From Alphaproteobacteria bacterium (GTDB lineage: Bacteria; Pseudomonadota; Alphaproteobacteria; SHVW01): a stretch of DNA of 36,020 nt. The DNA is taken from positions 1 to 36,020 of the forward strand of contig VGDO01000039.1 of assembly GCA_016869645.1 (NCBI GenBank), read 5' to 3'. The translations under genes and the position numbers were made by a program. This document shows positions 25,449-32,633 of this stretch, piece by piece. Position 1 is the first letter of the stretch, and every line of letters starts with the position of its first letter. The notes under the pieces are model-generated. The model ran no database searches, was not told the DNA's origin, and worked only from the letters and a program-made list of their open reading frames with translations.

Positions 25449-26759
25449 ATGAGAATCCCTGCCATTTCCCGCATGGCGCCGGTGGCGGCGGCGTGTCTGC
25501 TCCTGACGTCGCTGCCGGCGTGGTCGCAAGCCGCCGCAGCTGCGCCCGTGGCACCTGATGCCGCCAATACCGCCTGGGTGCTGACGGCGACGGCGCTCGT
25601 ATTGATGATGACCATCCCTGGGCTGGCACTCTTCTACGGCGGCCTCGTGCGCAAGATGAACGTGCTGGCGACGCTGATGCACAGCTTCGCCGCGTGCTGC
25701 GTCATCTCCGTGCTCTGGGTCGTGGCGGGCTACAGCCTCGCCTTCTCCGGCGACGGCGCCGTGATCGGCGATCTCTCGCGTCTGTTCCTGCGCGGCATGG
25801 CGATGGACCAGGTCTATCCGGCGACGACCGTATCGGAGCCGGTCTACATGATGTTCCAGATGACCTTCGCGATCATCACGCCGGCGCTGATCGCCGGCGC
25901 CTTCGTCGATCGCATCAAGTTCTCGGCCGCCATCCTGTTCATGGCCGCGTGGATGATGATCGTCTACGTGCCGCTCGCCCATTGGGTGTGGGGCGGAGGC
26001 TTCCTGCAGAAAGCGGGGGTGCTCGACTTCGCGGGCGGCATCGTCGTGCACATCAGCGCCGGTGTCGCAGCCCTCGTGGTCGCCGTCGTCATCGGGCCGC
26101 GCCGCGGCTACGGCAAGGAGGCGCTGCCGCCGCACAATCTCGTCTACAGCCTGATCGGCATCTCGCTGCTGTGGGTCGGCTGGTTCGGCTTCAACGGTGG
26201 CTCCGCGCTGACCGCAGACGGGCGGGCCGGCTTGGCGATCACCGCCACGCACATTGCCGCCGCTGCCGGCGGCTGCATGTGGGCAGCGGTCGAATGGTGG
26301 CTGCGCGGCAAGCCGAGCATGCTCGGCGCGATTTCGGGTGCAGTCGCGGGGCTCGGCACGATCACGCCCGCCTCAGGCTTCGTGACGCCGGGCGGCGCGC
26401 TGATCATCGGCCTGATCGCCGGCGGCGCCTGCTACTGGGCATGCATCTGGCTGAAGAACCGCCTGGGCTACGACGATTCGCTCGATGTGTTCGGCGTGCA
26501 CGGCGTCGGCGGCGCGATCGGCACATTGCTGCTCGGCGTGTTCGCGGCCAAGGTGGTCGGCGGCACGGCAGGCTTGCTCGAGGGCGACAGCGCGCAGCTC
26601 TGGCTTCAGGTCTATGGCGTGGCCGTCGCCATCGCCTATGACGTCATCGCCACGCTCATCATCATCAAGGTGATCGACGTCATGGTCGGCCTGCGCGTCA
26701 CCGCCGACGAAGAGCGCGAGGGTCTCGATCTGACGCTCCACGGCGAGACCGTTCCCTGA
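25449..26759 (+). CDS. amt: Ammonium transporter, copy 1
   Basis: A 436-residue Amt/Mep/Rh channel with a signal peptide (ends SLPAWSQA) and about eleven transmembrane helices. Pore residues are recognisable: FQMTFAIITPAL (Phe gate), HWVWGGGF (ammonium-site Trp), VVHISAGVAALV (first twin His), GWFGFNGGS, and DVFGVHGVGG (second twin His). The C-terminal tail ends EEREGLDLTLHGETVP, the cytosolic segment that contacts PII proteins in the family. A GAGGAAG ribosome site precedes the ATG. It is followed by a second, closely similar amt gene. No glnK is adjacent, unlike the usual glnK-amtB pair. Confidence 0.96.
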   Translation: MRIPAISRMAPVAAACLLLTSLPAWSQAAAAAPVAPDAANTAWVLTATALVLMMTIPGLALFYGGLVRKMNVLATLMHSFAACCVISVLWVVAGYSLAFSGDGAVIGDLSRLFLRGMAMDQVYPATTVSEPVYMMFQMTFAIITPALIAGAFVDRIKFSAAILFMAAWMMIVYVPLAHWVWGGGFLQKAGVLDFAGGIVVHISAGVAALVVAVVIGPRRGYGKEALPPHNLVYSLIGISLLWVGWFGFNGGSALTADGRAGLAITATHIAAAAGGCMWAAVEWWLRGKPSMLGAISGAVAGLGTITPASGFVTPGGALIIGLIAGGACYWACIWLKNRLGYDDSLDVFGVHGVGGAIGTLLLGVFAAKVVGGTAGLLEGDSAQLWLQVYGVAVAIAYDVIATLIIIKVIDVMVGLRVTADEEREGLDLTLHGETVP

Positions 26760-26764
26760 GTGAA

Positions 26765-26811
26765 AGGCAGGCCGGAGAAAATGGTCCGCATCTCCGGCCT
26801 GCCTAAATTTT
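26765..26811. terminator. Terminator after first amt
   Basis: GGCAGGCCGGAGA (26766-26778) and TCTCCGGCCTGCC (26791-26803) make a perfect 13-base-pair stem, extended by one A-T pair, with a 12-base loop and TAAATTTT after it. It lies 6 bases past the amt stop. On the opposite strand the stem is followed by TTTCA, so it could serve both directions. Confidence 0.85.
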
Positions 26812-26910
26812 GGTCGCCATCGCTGCGTTGATGAAGTTTTCGGCATCGGCGCGCGCTCCGATCGCGGCCATCGCGCCGCAGGCAAAGACGAGACGGGGAA
26901 TCTCAGCGAC
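26803..26910 (-). pseudogene. Possible 3' remnant of a lost leftward gene
   Basis: Between the two amt genes the minus strand keeps a short open frame. It has a 22-residue end from ATG 26871 to TAG 26803 (MAAIGARADAENFINAAMAT then KI) and is open without a start back to about 26910, where it is stopped. Its composition looks protein-like, and its TAG sits at the base of the bidirectional terminator, as expected for the tail of a convergent gene. I do not recognise the family; it may be chance. Confidence 0.2.
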
Positions 26911-26919
26911 TTAGTGGAT

Positions 26920-26935
26920 TGGCACGCTTCTTGTT
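26920..26935 (+). promoter_or_regulatory. Sigma-54-like promoter upstream of second amt
   Basis: TGGCACG (26920-26926), four bases, then TTGTT (26931-26935) is a -24/-12 element like the one before the first amt copy, again with the -12 C replaced. A transcript starting about 12 bases downstream leaves room for the GTG start at 27031 and excludes any start upstream of this site. Confidence 0.72.
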
Positions 26936-27030
26936 CTGATGGGTGCAGTGCAGCAGGACGAATCGGAACGGTGATGCATGCGACGGCATCGCTTCGGTTC
27001 ATCGGCAGCCACCGGTGTCAGGAGGAATGC

Positions 27031-28350
27031 GTGACGTCCACTCTTAAGAAAGCTTTCGTGCCGGCCCTGCTGCTGGCGTTCGCCCTCGGCGCGCCGGCCG
27101 ATGCGTTGGCGCAGACGGTGGCACCAACGCCCAAGCTCGACACCGGCGACACGGCCTGGATGCTGACCGCGACCGCGCTGGTCCTGATGATGCTCATCCC
27201 GGGCTTGGCGCTCTTCTATGGCGGCATGGTGCGCAAGATGAACGTGCTCGCCACGATCATGCACAGCTTCGCCACCTGCTGCCTGATCAGCGTGATCTGG
27301 ATGGTGATCGGCTACAGCCTCGCCTTCACCGAAGGCGGCAATTATATCGGCGACCTGTCGCGTTTCTTCCTCAAGGGGCTGGCGCTCGACAGCATCCACA
27401 AGCTGGCGCCGACCATTCCCGAATCCGTCTACATGACCTTCCAGATGACCTTCGCGATCATCACGCCGGCGCTGATCGCCGGCGCCTTCGTCGATCGCAT
27501 CAAGTTCTCGGCGGTGCTGTGGTTCATGGGCGCCTGGTCGATCCTGGTCTATGCGCCGGTTGCGCACTGGGTGTGGGGCGGCGGCTTCCTCGGCTCGATG
27601 GGCGTGCTCGACTACGCGGGCGGCACGGTCGTGCACATCAATGCCGGCATCGCCGGCCTGGTCGCCTGCATCGTCGTCGGCAAGCGGCGCGCCTATGGCC
27701 GCGAGCCCCTGCCGCCGCACAACCTGGTCTACAGCCTGATCGGCGCCTCGCTGCTCTGGGTCGGCTGGTTCGGCTTCAACGCCGGATCGGCGGTCGCGGC
27801 CGGCGATCGCGCCGGCATGGCGCTCGCGACGACGCACATCGCGACGGCTGGGGCCGCACTCGCCTGGATGTTCGTCGAGTGGATCGCGCGCGGCAAGCCG
27901 AGCATGCTCGGCGCGTTGTCCGGAGCCGTCGCCGGCCTGGTCGCGATCACGCCTGCGTCTGGCTTCGTCCTGCCCATGGGCGCTTTGATCATCGGCATCA
28001 TCGCCGGCATCGCCTGCTTCGTCGCGACCGGCGCCATCAAGAACGCGCTCGGCTACGACGACTCGCTCGACGTGTTCGGCGTCCACGGCGTCGGCGGCAT
28101 CGTCGGCGCGCTGCTGACCGGCGTGTTCGCGACGGGCGCCGTCGGCGGCAAGGATGTCGCGGGCCTGATCGACGGCAACGCCGGTCAGGTCGTCACGCAG
28201 GCGGTCGGCGTCATCGTCACCATGGTCTATTGCGCCGTCGTCAGCTTCGTCATTCTCAAGGTGATCGACGGGGCGATCGGACTGCGCGTCACCGAGGACG
28301 AGGAGCGCGAGGGGCTCGATCTCAACCTGCACGGCGAAACCGTGCACTGA
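27031..28350 (+). CDS. amt: Ammonium transporter, copy 2
   Basis: A 439-residue Amt channel starting at GTG 27031. That start is fixed by AGGAGG at 27020-27025, five bases upstream, and by the signal peptide that follows (KKAFVPALLLAFALGAP, cleavage near ALAQ). Longer in-frame starts would precede the promoter or add an odd leader. Pore motifs are those of copy 1: FQMTFAIITPAL, HWVWGGGF, VVHINAGIAGLV, GWFGFNAGS and DVFGVHGVGG; the tail is EEREGLDLNLHGETVH. The two copies are very similar throughout, apart from the signal peptides and short loops (GGNYIGD, VGGKDVAGLIDG), pointing to tandem duplication. Confidence 0.96.
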   Translation: MTSTLKKAFVPALLLAFALGAPADALAQTVAPTPKLDTGDTAWMLTATALVLMMLIPGLALFYGGMVRKMNVLATIMHSFATCCLISVIWMVIGYSLAFTEGGNYIGDLSRFFLKGLALDSIHKLAPTIPESVYMTFQMTFAIITPALIAGAFVDRIKFSAVLWFMGAWSILVYAPVAHWVWGGGFLGSMGVLDYAGGTVVHINAGIAGLVACIVVGKRRAYGREPLPPHNLVYSLIGASLLWVGWFGFNAGSAVAAGDRAGMALATTHIATAGAALAWMFVEWIARGKPSMLGALSGAVAGLVAITPASGFVLPMGALIIGIIAGIACFVATGAIKNALGYDDSLDVFGVHGVGGIVGALLTGVFATGAVGGKDVAGLIDGNAGQVVTQAVGVIVTMVYCAVVSFVILKVIDGAIGLRVTEDEEREGLDLNLHGETVH

Positions 28351-28405
28351 ACGGGCCAAGGGTTCACAGGGGCCGCCGCGCACGGGGCCGTCGCGGCGGG
28401 GAGGG

Positions 28406-28433
28406 CGGGGGACGCGAGTCCCCCGTTCTTTTT
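28406..28433 (+). terminator. Intrinsic terminator after second amt
   Basis: CGGGGGAC and GTCCCCCG form an 8-base-pair GC stem around a GCGA tetraloop, followed directly by TTCTTTTT. It is a textbook rho-independent terminator for the rightward amt transcript and also separates it from the convergent chrA gene. Confidence 0.92.
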
Positions 28434-28436
28434 AGC

Positions 28437-29825
28437 TCAAGTGATGACGAAGTAGTAGGCGACCCCAAGCGCCGCCGCGCCTGCCAGCGTCACGATCATG
28501 CCGAGCCGCCACCAGAACATTGCCGCCATGGCAAGGAGCGCCAGCCCCAGCGCGGCCCAGTCGAGGCTCGACCAGGACGGGACGTAGAGCCTGAGCCAGC
28601 CGAGCTCGACCGTACCGACCTTGGCGAAGACGACGTTGAGCGCGAACCAGACCGCGAGGTTGAGGATCACGCCGACGACCGCGGCGGTGATGGCGGCGAG
28701 CGCCGCACCCAGCGCCTTGTTCTCGCGCAGCGCCTCGAGGTAGGGCGCAAACAGGAAGATCCACAGGAAGCAGGGCACGAAAGTCGTCCAGGTGGTCACG
28801 ACCGAGGCAAGCAGTCCGGCCGACAAAGGGTCGAGCGGCGCCGGGTTGCGGTAGGCGCCCATGAAGCCGACGAACTGCAGCACCATGATGAGCGGGCCGG
28901 GCGTCGTCTCCGCCATGGCCAGGCCGTCGAGCATCTCGCGCGCGGTCAGCCAGCCGAAACCCTGCACGGCCTCCTGCGCCACATAGGCCAGCACCGCGTA
29001 GGCGCCGCCGAAGGTGACGACCGCCATCTTGGCGAAGAATTCGCCTTGCTGAACGAAGATGCTGTCCCAGCCAAAGACGAGCGCCAGCCCGACGATGGGG
29101 CCGAACCAGAGAACGAGATGGGTGGCGGCGATCCGGATCGCGCGCGCCGGCCCGCGCTCGGCTCTGCCGACATCGCCCACCTTGTCGATCAAGCCGATCT
29201 CGGGACCCTTGTGCGTGCCGCCGCCGTGCCCGCCGCCGCCTGTGAACAGGTCGGGACGGACGCGGTTGCCGACATAGCCGATCAGCCCGGCTCCGAAGAC
29301 GATCAGGGGAAAGGGAAGGTCGAGAAAGAAGATGCCGATGAACGCCGCGACCGCGAGCGCGACCATGACCCGGCTCTTCAGCGCGCGGCGGCCGATGCGC
29401 AGGACCGCTTCGACGACGATGGCGAGCACGGCCGCCTTGAGGCCGAAGAACAGCGCGTTGACCAGCGCAACCTCCTGATAGACGGCGTAGATCACGCTGA
29501 GCGCCATGATCGCAAGGAATCCTGGCAGCACGAACAGAATGCCGGCGGTCAGGCCGCCGCGCACGCCGTGCATGAGCCAGCCGATGTAGACGGCAAGCTG
29601 CTGCGCCTCGGGGCCGGGCAGGAGCATGCAGAAGTTGAGGCCGTGCAGGAAGCGCGTCTCGCCGAGCCACTTCTTCTCTTCGACGATGATGCGGTGCATC
29701 ACAGCGATCTGGCCGGCCGGGCCGCCGAAGCTGAGCAGCGCGACGCGCGCCCAGGTGCGGAAGGCCTCGGCGTAGGTCACGCCATGGGCCGGCGTATCGG
29801 GCGCGGCAGCGGTCTGGGCGGTCAT
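28437..29825 (-). CDS. chrA: Chromate transporter ChrA
   Basis: A 462-residue CHR-family inner-membrane protein made of two homologous halves, which exports chromate driven by the proton motive force. First half: ALLSFGGPAGQIAVMHR and NFCMLLPGPEAQQLAVYIGW. Second half: FFAKMAVVTFGGAYAVLAYV and GLAMAETTPGPLIMVLQFVG. A His/Gly-rich loop (GGGGHGGGTHKG) links the halves and could bind metal. The long bidomain form is the chromate type. Its ATG overlaps the chrB stop (ATGA), so the pair is translationally coupled. Confidence 0.95.
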   Translation of the reverse strand: MTAQTAAAPDTPAHGVTYAEAFRTWARVALLSFGGPAGQIAVMHRIIVEEKKWLGETRFLHGLNFCMLLPGPEAQQLAVYIGWLMHGVRGGLTAGILFVLPGFLAIMALSVIYAVYQEVALVNALFFGLKAAVLAIVVEAVLRIGRRALKSRVMVALAVAAFIGIFFLDLPFPLIVFGAGLIGYVGNRVRPDLFTGGGGHGGGTHKGPEIGLIDKVGDVGRAERGPARAIRIAATHLVLWFGPIVGLALVFGWDSIFVQQGEFFAKMAVVTFGGAYAVLAYVAQEAVQGFGWLTAREMLDGLAMAETTPGPLIMVLQFVGFMGAYRNPAPLDPLSAGLLASVVTTWTTFVPCFLWIFLFAPYLEALRENKALGAALAAITAAVVGVILNLAVWFALNVVFAKVGTVELGWLRLYVPSWSSLDWAALGLALLAMAAMFWWRLGMIVTLAGAAALGVAYYFVIT

Positions 29826-30892
29826 GATTCCTCTTTGGTCTGGCCGCTCTCCTTGGCGGAGCCGCGGCGCTTGCGCCGGAAAAACTCGTAGAGCCCGTCG
29901 AACACGGCGCCGCCCTTGTCGAGGCGCTCGTCGTCGCTCTTGTGCTGCATGGCGATGCCGGCGATCAGCCGGTCGATGCCGGCCGTTTCTTCGCGGGCGT
30001 ATTTCGCGTCCTTGAGATCGATGTCGTGGATGATCTCGGCGATCGGCACGAACGCCGGGTCGTCGAGGCCCATGCGCTTGATCAGCACCTCGAAGGTGCA
30101 CAGCTCGCCCTCGTGGGTGAATTCGCCCTCGAACATGTCGAAGCGCAGCTCGCCAGGCGCGGCCTGATAGCTTCGCTCGCTGACGTATTTGAAGCGCGCC
30201 TTGGCATCGATGAAGCGGCGAATGAGCCAGGCCGACGCGATGCGGTCGATATGCATGCCCGCGCGCGTGACCCAGATGCGGCCCGTGTAGATCGCGGTCG
30301 GCGCCGGTGTGGCCGCATTGTCAGGCGTCGTCGGCGTCAGGCGCGCGGCGATGCCGTCGAGCAGTCCCTTGACGGTCTCGCGTCCGCCTGCGGCGAAGAA
30401 ATCGATCCTGGCGATTTCGGCCGCGCGGCGATTGAGCCGCTCGGCCTCCTTCTCGACCTGCCGGCGGCGATCCGGCGGGATCTCCTCGCCCTCCGGCAGA
30501 CTATCGAGCAGCAGCCGCGCCTCGGCGGCGAGCTCGGCATACTCGGCGTCACGCGCGGACTGAAACATCTGAATCGTCTCCTCGTCGGTCTGCCCGTCGA
30601 TCAGCTTCGCCTCGCAGATCAGGCCTTCCCCGCCGCCGCTGCGGATTTCGCCCAGCAGCCATTGAAGGTCCTCGTGCGTCTCGTCGCCGGCGGGCAGGAC
30701 ATAGACCGAATTCTTGACTGTGACGGCGCCCAGTCCCTGGAGCCGGCGCCAGATCTTGACTCGGAAATAGGCCGGTTGCGGCGGGATCTGGTGGATCAGC
30801 ATCAGCCAGCACCGCCCTTGAGCACCCGATTGGTCGGCAGCGGCGACCGCGGGCGTCTCGGTGGCCGGCAGAGGATTTCGCATGTCCTTCAT
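29822..30892 (-). CDS. chrB: Chromate resistance regulator ChrB
   Basis: A 356-residue two-domain ChrB. The N-terminal domain (about residues 25-130; CWLMLIHQIPPQPAYFRVKI, GAVTVKNSVYVLP) is the regulator part, followed by a charged helical linker with several Glu/Arg runs. The C-terminal domain starts at WVTRAGMHIDRIASAWLIRR and contains FDMFEGEFTHEG and CTFEVLIKRMGL. ChrB is reported in other bacteria to be a chromate-sensing regulator of chrA. ATG 30892 is taken as start; TTG 30928 and ATG 30883 are alternatives. It is divergent from the SOD/rhodanese operon and first gene of chrBA. Confidence 0.93.
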   Translation of the reverse strand: MKDMRNPLPATETPAVAAADQSGAQGRCWLMLIHQIPPQPAYFRVKIWRRLQGLGAVTVKNSVYVLPAGDETHEDLQWLLGEIRSGGGEGLICEAKLIDGQTDEETIQMFQSARDAEYAELAAEARLLLDSLPEGEEIPPDRRRQVEKEAERLNRRAAEIARIDFFAAGGRETVKGLLDGIAARLTPTTPDNAATPAPTAIYTGRIWVTRAGMHIDRIASAWLIRRFIDAKARFKYVSERSYQAAPGELRFDMFEGEFTHEGELCTFEVLIKRMGLDDPAFVPIAEIIHDIDLKDAKYAREETAGIDRLIAGIAMQHKSDDERLDKGGAVFDGLYEFFRRKRRGSAKESGQTKEES

Positions 30893-30925
30893 GATGTTCA
30901 GCCTAAGCGAGATTTTTTCGAGATA

Positions 30926-30976
30926 CAAGTGTTTCTTTTTACTTGACGGCCAGATACGCCTGATCTATGAAACACT
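30926..30976. promoter_or_regulatory. Candidate ChrB operator repeats
   Basis: Two dyads lie in the 104-base chrB/DUF1127 gap. CAAGT (30926-30930) pairs with ACTTG (30941-30945), and AGTGTTTC (30928-30935) pairs with GAAACACT (30969-30976), a perfect 8-base match 33 bases apart. The first dyad runs into the -35 box and the second covers the -10 of the rightward promoter, the placement expected for a repressor. Nearby, CGAGAT repeats at 30908 and 30919, one helical turn apart. Confidence 0.5.
30943..30971 (+). promoter_or_regulatory. Sigma-70-type promoter of rightward chromate operon
   Basis: TTGACG (30943-30948), a 17-base spacer and TATGAA (30966-30971) make a good housekeeping promoter 26 bases before the DUF1127 start codon. 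It overlaps the candidate ChrB dyads. Confidence 0.65.
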
Positions 30977-30996
30977 CGTTTCCAAAGGAGGCAATC

Positions 30997-31263
30997 ATGC
31001 CGTGTCAGACCTATCCAAACCCGACCCCCATAGCGGGATTTGCCGTCGCCAAGCGCGGCGTTTTTTCCGAGCCGAGCCTTGCCGGATGGCTGCGCCATCC
31101 ACTGCGGAGCGCGTGGCAGGCGGCGCTGGCTTGGCAGCAGCGCTCCTTCGACCGGCACGCGCTGCTGGAGCTCAATGACGATCAGCTGCGCGACATCGGC
31201 TTGACCCGCAAGGACGTCCAACACGCGGCGCGCGATTGGCGTCGCGCGGGTCCGGAGGCCTGA
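30997..31263 (+). CDS. DUF1127 small protein
   Basis: An 88-residue protein whose C-terminal half is a DUF1127 domain: ALLELNDDQLRDIGLTRKDV, followed by a basic tail. DUF1127 proteins are small, often stress-induced in Alphaproteobacteria, and some Arg-rich members act in RNA turnover or phosphate and carbon control; this one has an extra N-terminal segment (PCQTYPNPTPIAGFAVAKRG). AAAGGAGG upstream fixes ATG 30997. It is first in the operon and ends 1 base before the SOD/rhodanese gene. Its role in chromate response is unknown. Confidence 0.85.
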   Translation: MPCQTYPNPTPIAGFAVAKRGVFSEPSLAGWLRHPLRSAWQAALAWQQRSFDRHALLELNDDQLRDIGLTRKDVQHAARDWRRAGPEA

Positions 31264-31264
31264 C

Positions 31265-32179
31265 ATGGCGTACGAGATGAAGCCGCTGAAATGCGATCCG
31301 GCCAAGCTACCCGGCCTGTCCGAGCGCCTGGTGCGCAGCCACTATGACAACAACTATTCGGGCGCGGTGAAACGGCTGAATCAAATCGAGGCGGCCCTGT
31401 CCGCGCTGGAGTCATCGACGGCCGCCATTTTCACCGTCAACGGCCTCAAGCGCGAGCAGCTCATCGCCATGAACTCGATGATCCTTCACGAGCTGTATTT
31501 CGACAGTCTGGGCGCCGATGGCGAGCCCGGCTGGGCCTTGGCCGACGCGCTCGGACGCGACTTCGGCTCGGTCGAGCGCTGGCGCGCCGAGTTCGTTGCC
31601 ATGGGCAAGGCCCTGGGCGGCGGGTCGGGCTGGGTGGTTCTGACCTGGTCGGCGCGCGACGGACGACTGGTCAACCAATGGGCTGCCGATCACACCCACG
31701 CGCTGGCCGGAGCGACGCCGATCCTGGCGCTCGACATGTACGAGCATTCCTATCACATGGACTACGGCACCAAGGCAGCCGCCTACGTCGACGCCTTCAT
31801 GGCCAACATCGACTGGTTCAACGTTGCCACGCTGTACGACCGTTGCATCGGCGCCAACCTGACGCCAAAGGCGCTGCAGGACCTGATGAAGGCCGAGCGG
31901 CCGCCGCTGGTGCTCGATGTCCGGCGGCGGCCGGCCTTCGAGGCGAGCGACGCCATGCTGCCGGGCGCGGTCTGGCACGCGCCGGAGCAGGTCGATGCGT
32001 GGAAGGGCGAGCTGCCGCGCGACCGGGACATCGCGGTCTACTGCGTCTATGGCCACAATGTCGGCATGGACACGGCGGCACGCCTGCGTGCGCAGGGGCT
32101 CAATGCGCGCTACCTCGCCGGCGGCATCGAGGCTTGGCGCGACGCCGGTCAACCCGTTCAACCCAAGGGAGGCAAGTGA
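31265..32179 (+). CDS. SOD-fold/rhodanese fusion protein, copy 1
   Basis: A 304-residue fusion. Residues about 1-200 match Fe/Mn superoxide dismutase, and all four metal ligands are present by alignment: His26, His75, Asp157 and His161 (LDMYEHSYHMDYG). However, the active-site gate (KHHxxYV in the enzyme) reads NNYSGAV, so the second-sphere His30 and Tyr34 are lost and the Gln69 site is Ser. Residues about 210-300 are a rhodanese domain with Cys260 in CVYGHNVG, lacking the usual Arg of the active loop. Separate SOD-like (ChrC) and rhodanese-like (ChrE) genes occur in known chr operons, so this looks like their fusion. Dismutase activity is doubtful; a metal or oxidant-handling role is inferred. 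Confidence 0.88.
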   Translation: MAYEMKPLKCDPAKLPGLSERLVRSHYDNNYSGAVKRLNQIEAALSALESSTAAIFTVNGLKREQLIAMNSMILHELYFDSLGADGEPGWALADALGRDFGSVERWRAEFVAMGKALGGGSGWVVLTWSARDGRLVNQWAADHTHALAGATPILALDMYEHSYHMDYGTKAAAYVDAFMANIDWFNVATLYDRCIGANLTPKALQDLMKAERPPLVLDVRRRPAFEASDAMLPGAVWHAPEQVDAWKGELPRDRDIAVYCVYGHNVGMDTAARLRAQGLNARYLAGGIEAWRDAGQPVQPKGGK

Positions 32180-32601
32180 TGAAGTGGATCACGCGCGAGC
32201 GTCCGAAAATTGACCGCATCGCCTGTCCGTGGCTGATCGCGCGCTTCATCGACAAGGAGCCGGAGTTCATGTACGTGCCGGCCGATCGCGTCCGCGCGAT
32301 CGCGGCGGAGACCGGCGCCACGCCCTACGACGTGCCCGACGCCGAGCTCGGCCATGTCGGCCCGCTGTGCAGCTTCGATGCCTTCATCAAGAAGTACGCG
32401 CTCGAGGATCCGGCGCTCGACCGGCTGGCGCTCATCGTGCGCGGCGCCGACACCGGCCATCCTGAGCTGACGCCGCAATCTCCGGGCCTGCTCGCGATCT
32501 CGCAGGGACTGTCGGATTGCTATGCCGACGACCACGAGATGCTTCGGCACGGCATGGTCATGTACGACGCGCTGTACGCGTGGTGCCGCAAGCGCGGGTA
32601 A
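32179..32601 (+). CDS. Stand-alone ChrB C-terminal domain protein
   Basis: A 140-residue protein equal to the ChrB C-terminal domain alone. MKWITRERPKIDRIACPWLI and RFIDKEPEFMYVP parallel the chrB sequence WVTRAGMHIDRIASAWLIRR, and CSFDAFIKKYAL parallels CTFEVLIKRMGL. It lacks the N-terminal regulator domain, so it may be the effector or sensor half acting apart from DNA. Cys residues in IACPW and LCSF and a His-rich DDHEMLRHG segment could bind metal. Its ATG overlaps the preceding TGA (TGATG), with GGGAGG upstream. Confidence 0.88.
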   Translation: MKWITRERPKIDRIACPWLIARFIDKEPEFMYVPADRVRAIAAETGATPYDVPDAELGHVGPLCSFDAFIKKYALEDPALDRLALIVRGADTGHPELTPQSPGLLAISQGLSDCYADDHEMLRHGMVMYDALYAWCRKRG

Positions 32602-32633
32602 CGCCTATCGGCAGAGGATGTGGGAGAAATACC

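Noticed and set aside
26914..27030. Upstream in-frame start codons for the second amt (from 26914 and ATG 26974)
   Set aside because: The first lies within or before the sigma-54-like element; GTG 27031 has AGGAGG at ideal spacing and a clean signal peptide.
27519..29891. Plus-strand open frame of 790 codons running through the second amt and antisense to chrA
   Set aside because: It crosses a strong terminator and overlaps two certain genes; composition is shadow-like.
31265..32179. Annotation as an ordinary superoxide dismutase
   Set aside because: The gate residues are missing and a rhodanese domain is fused to it.
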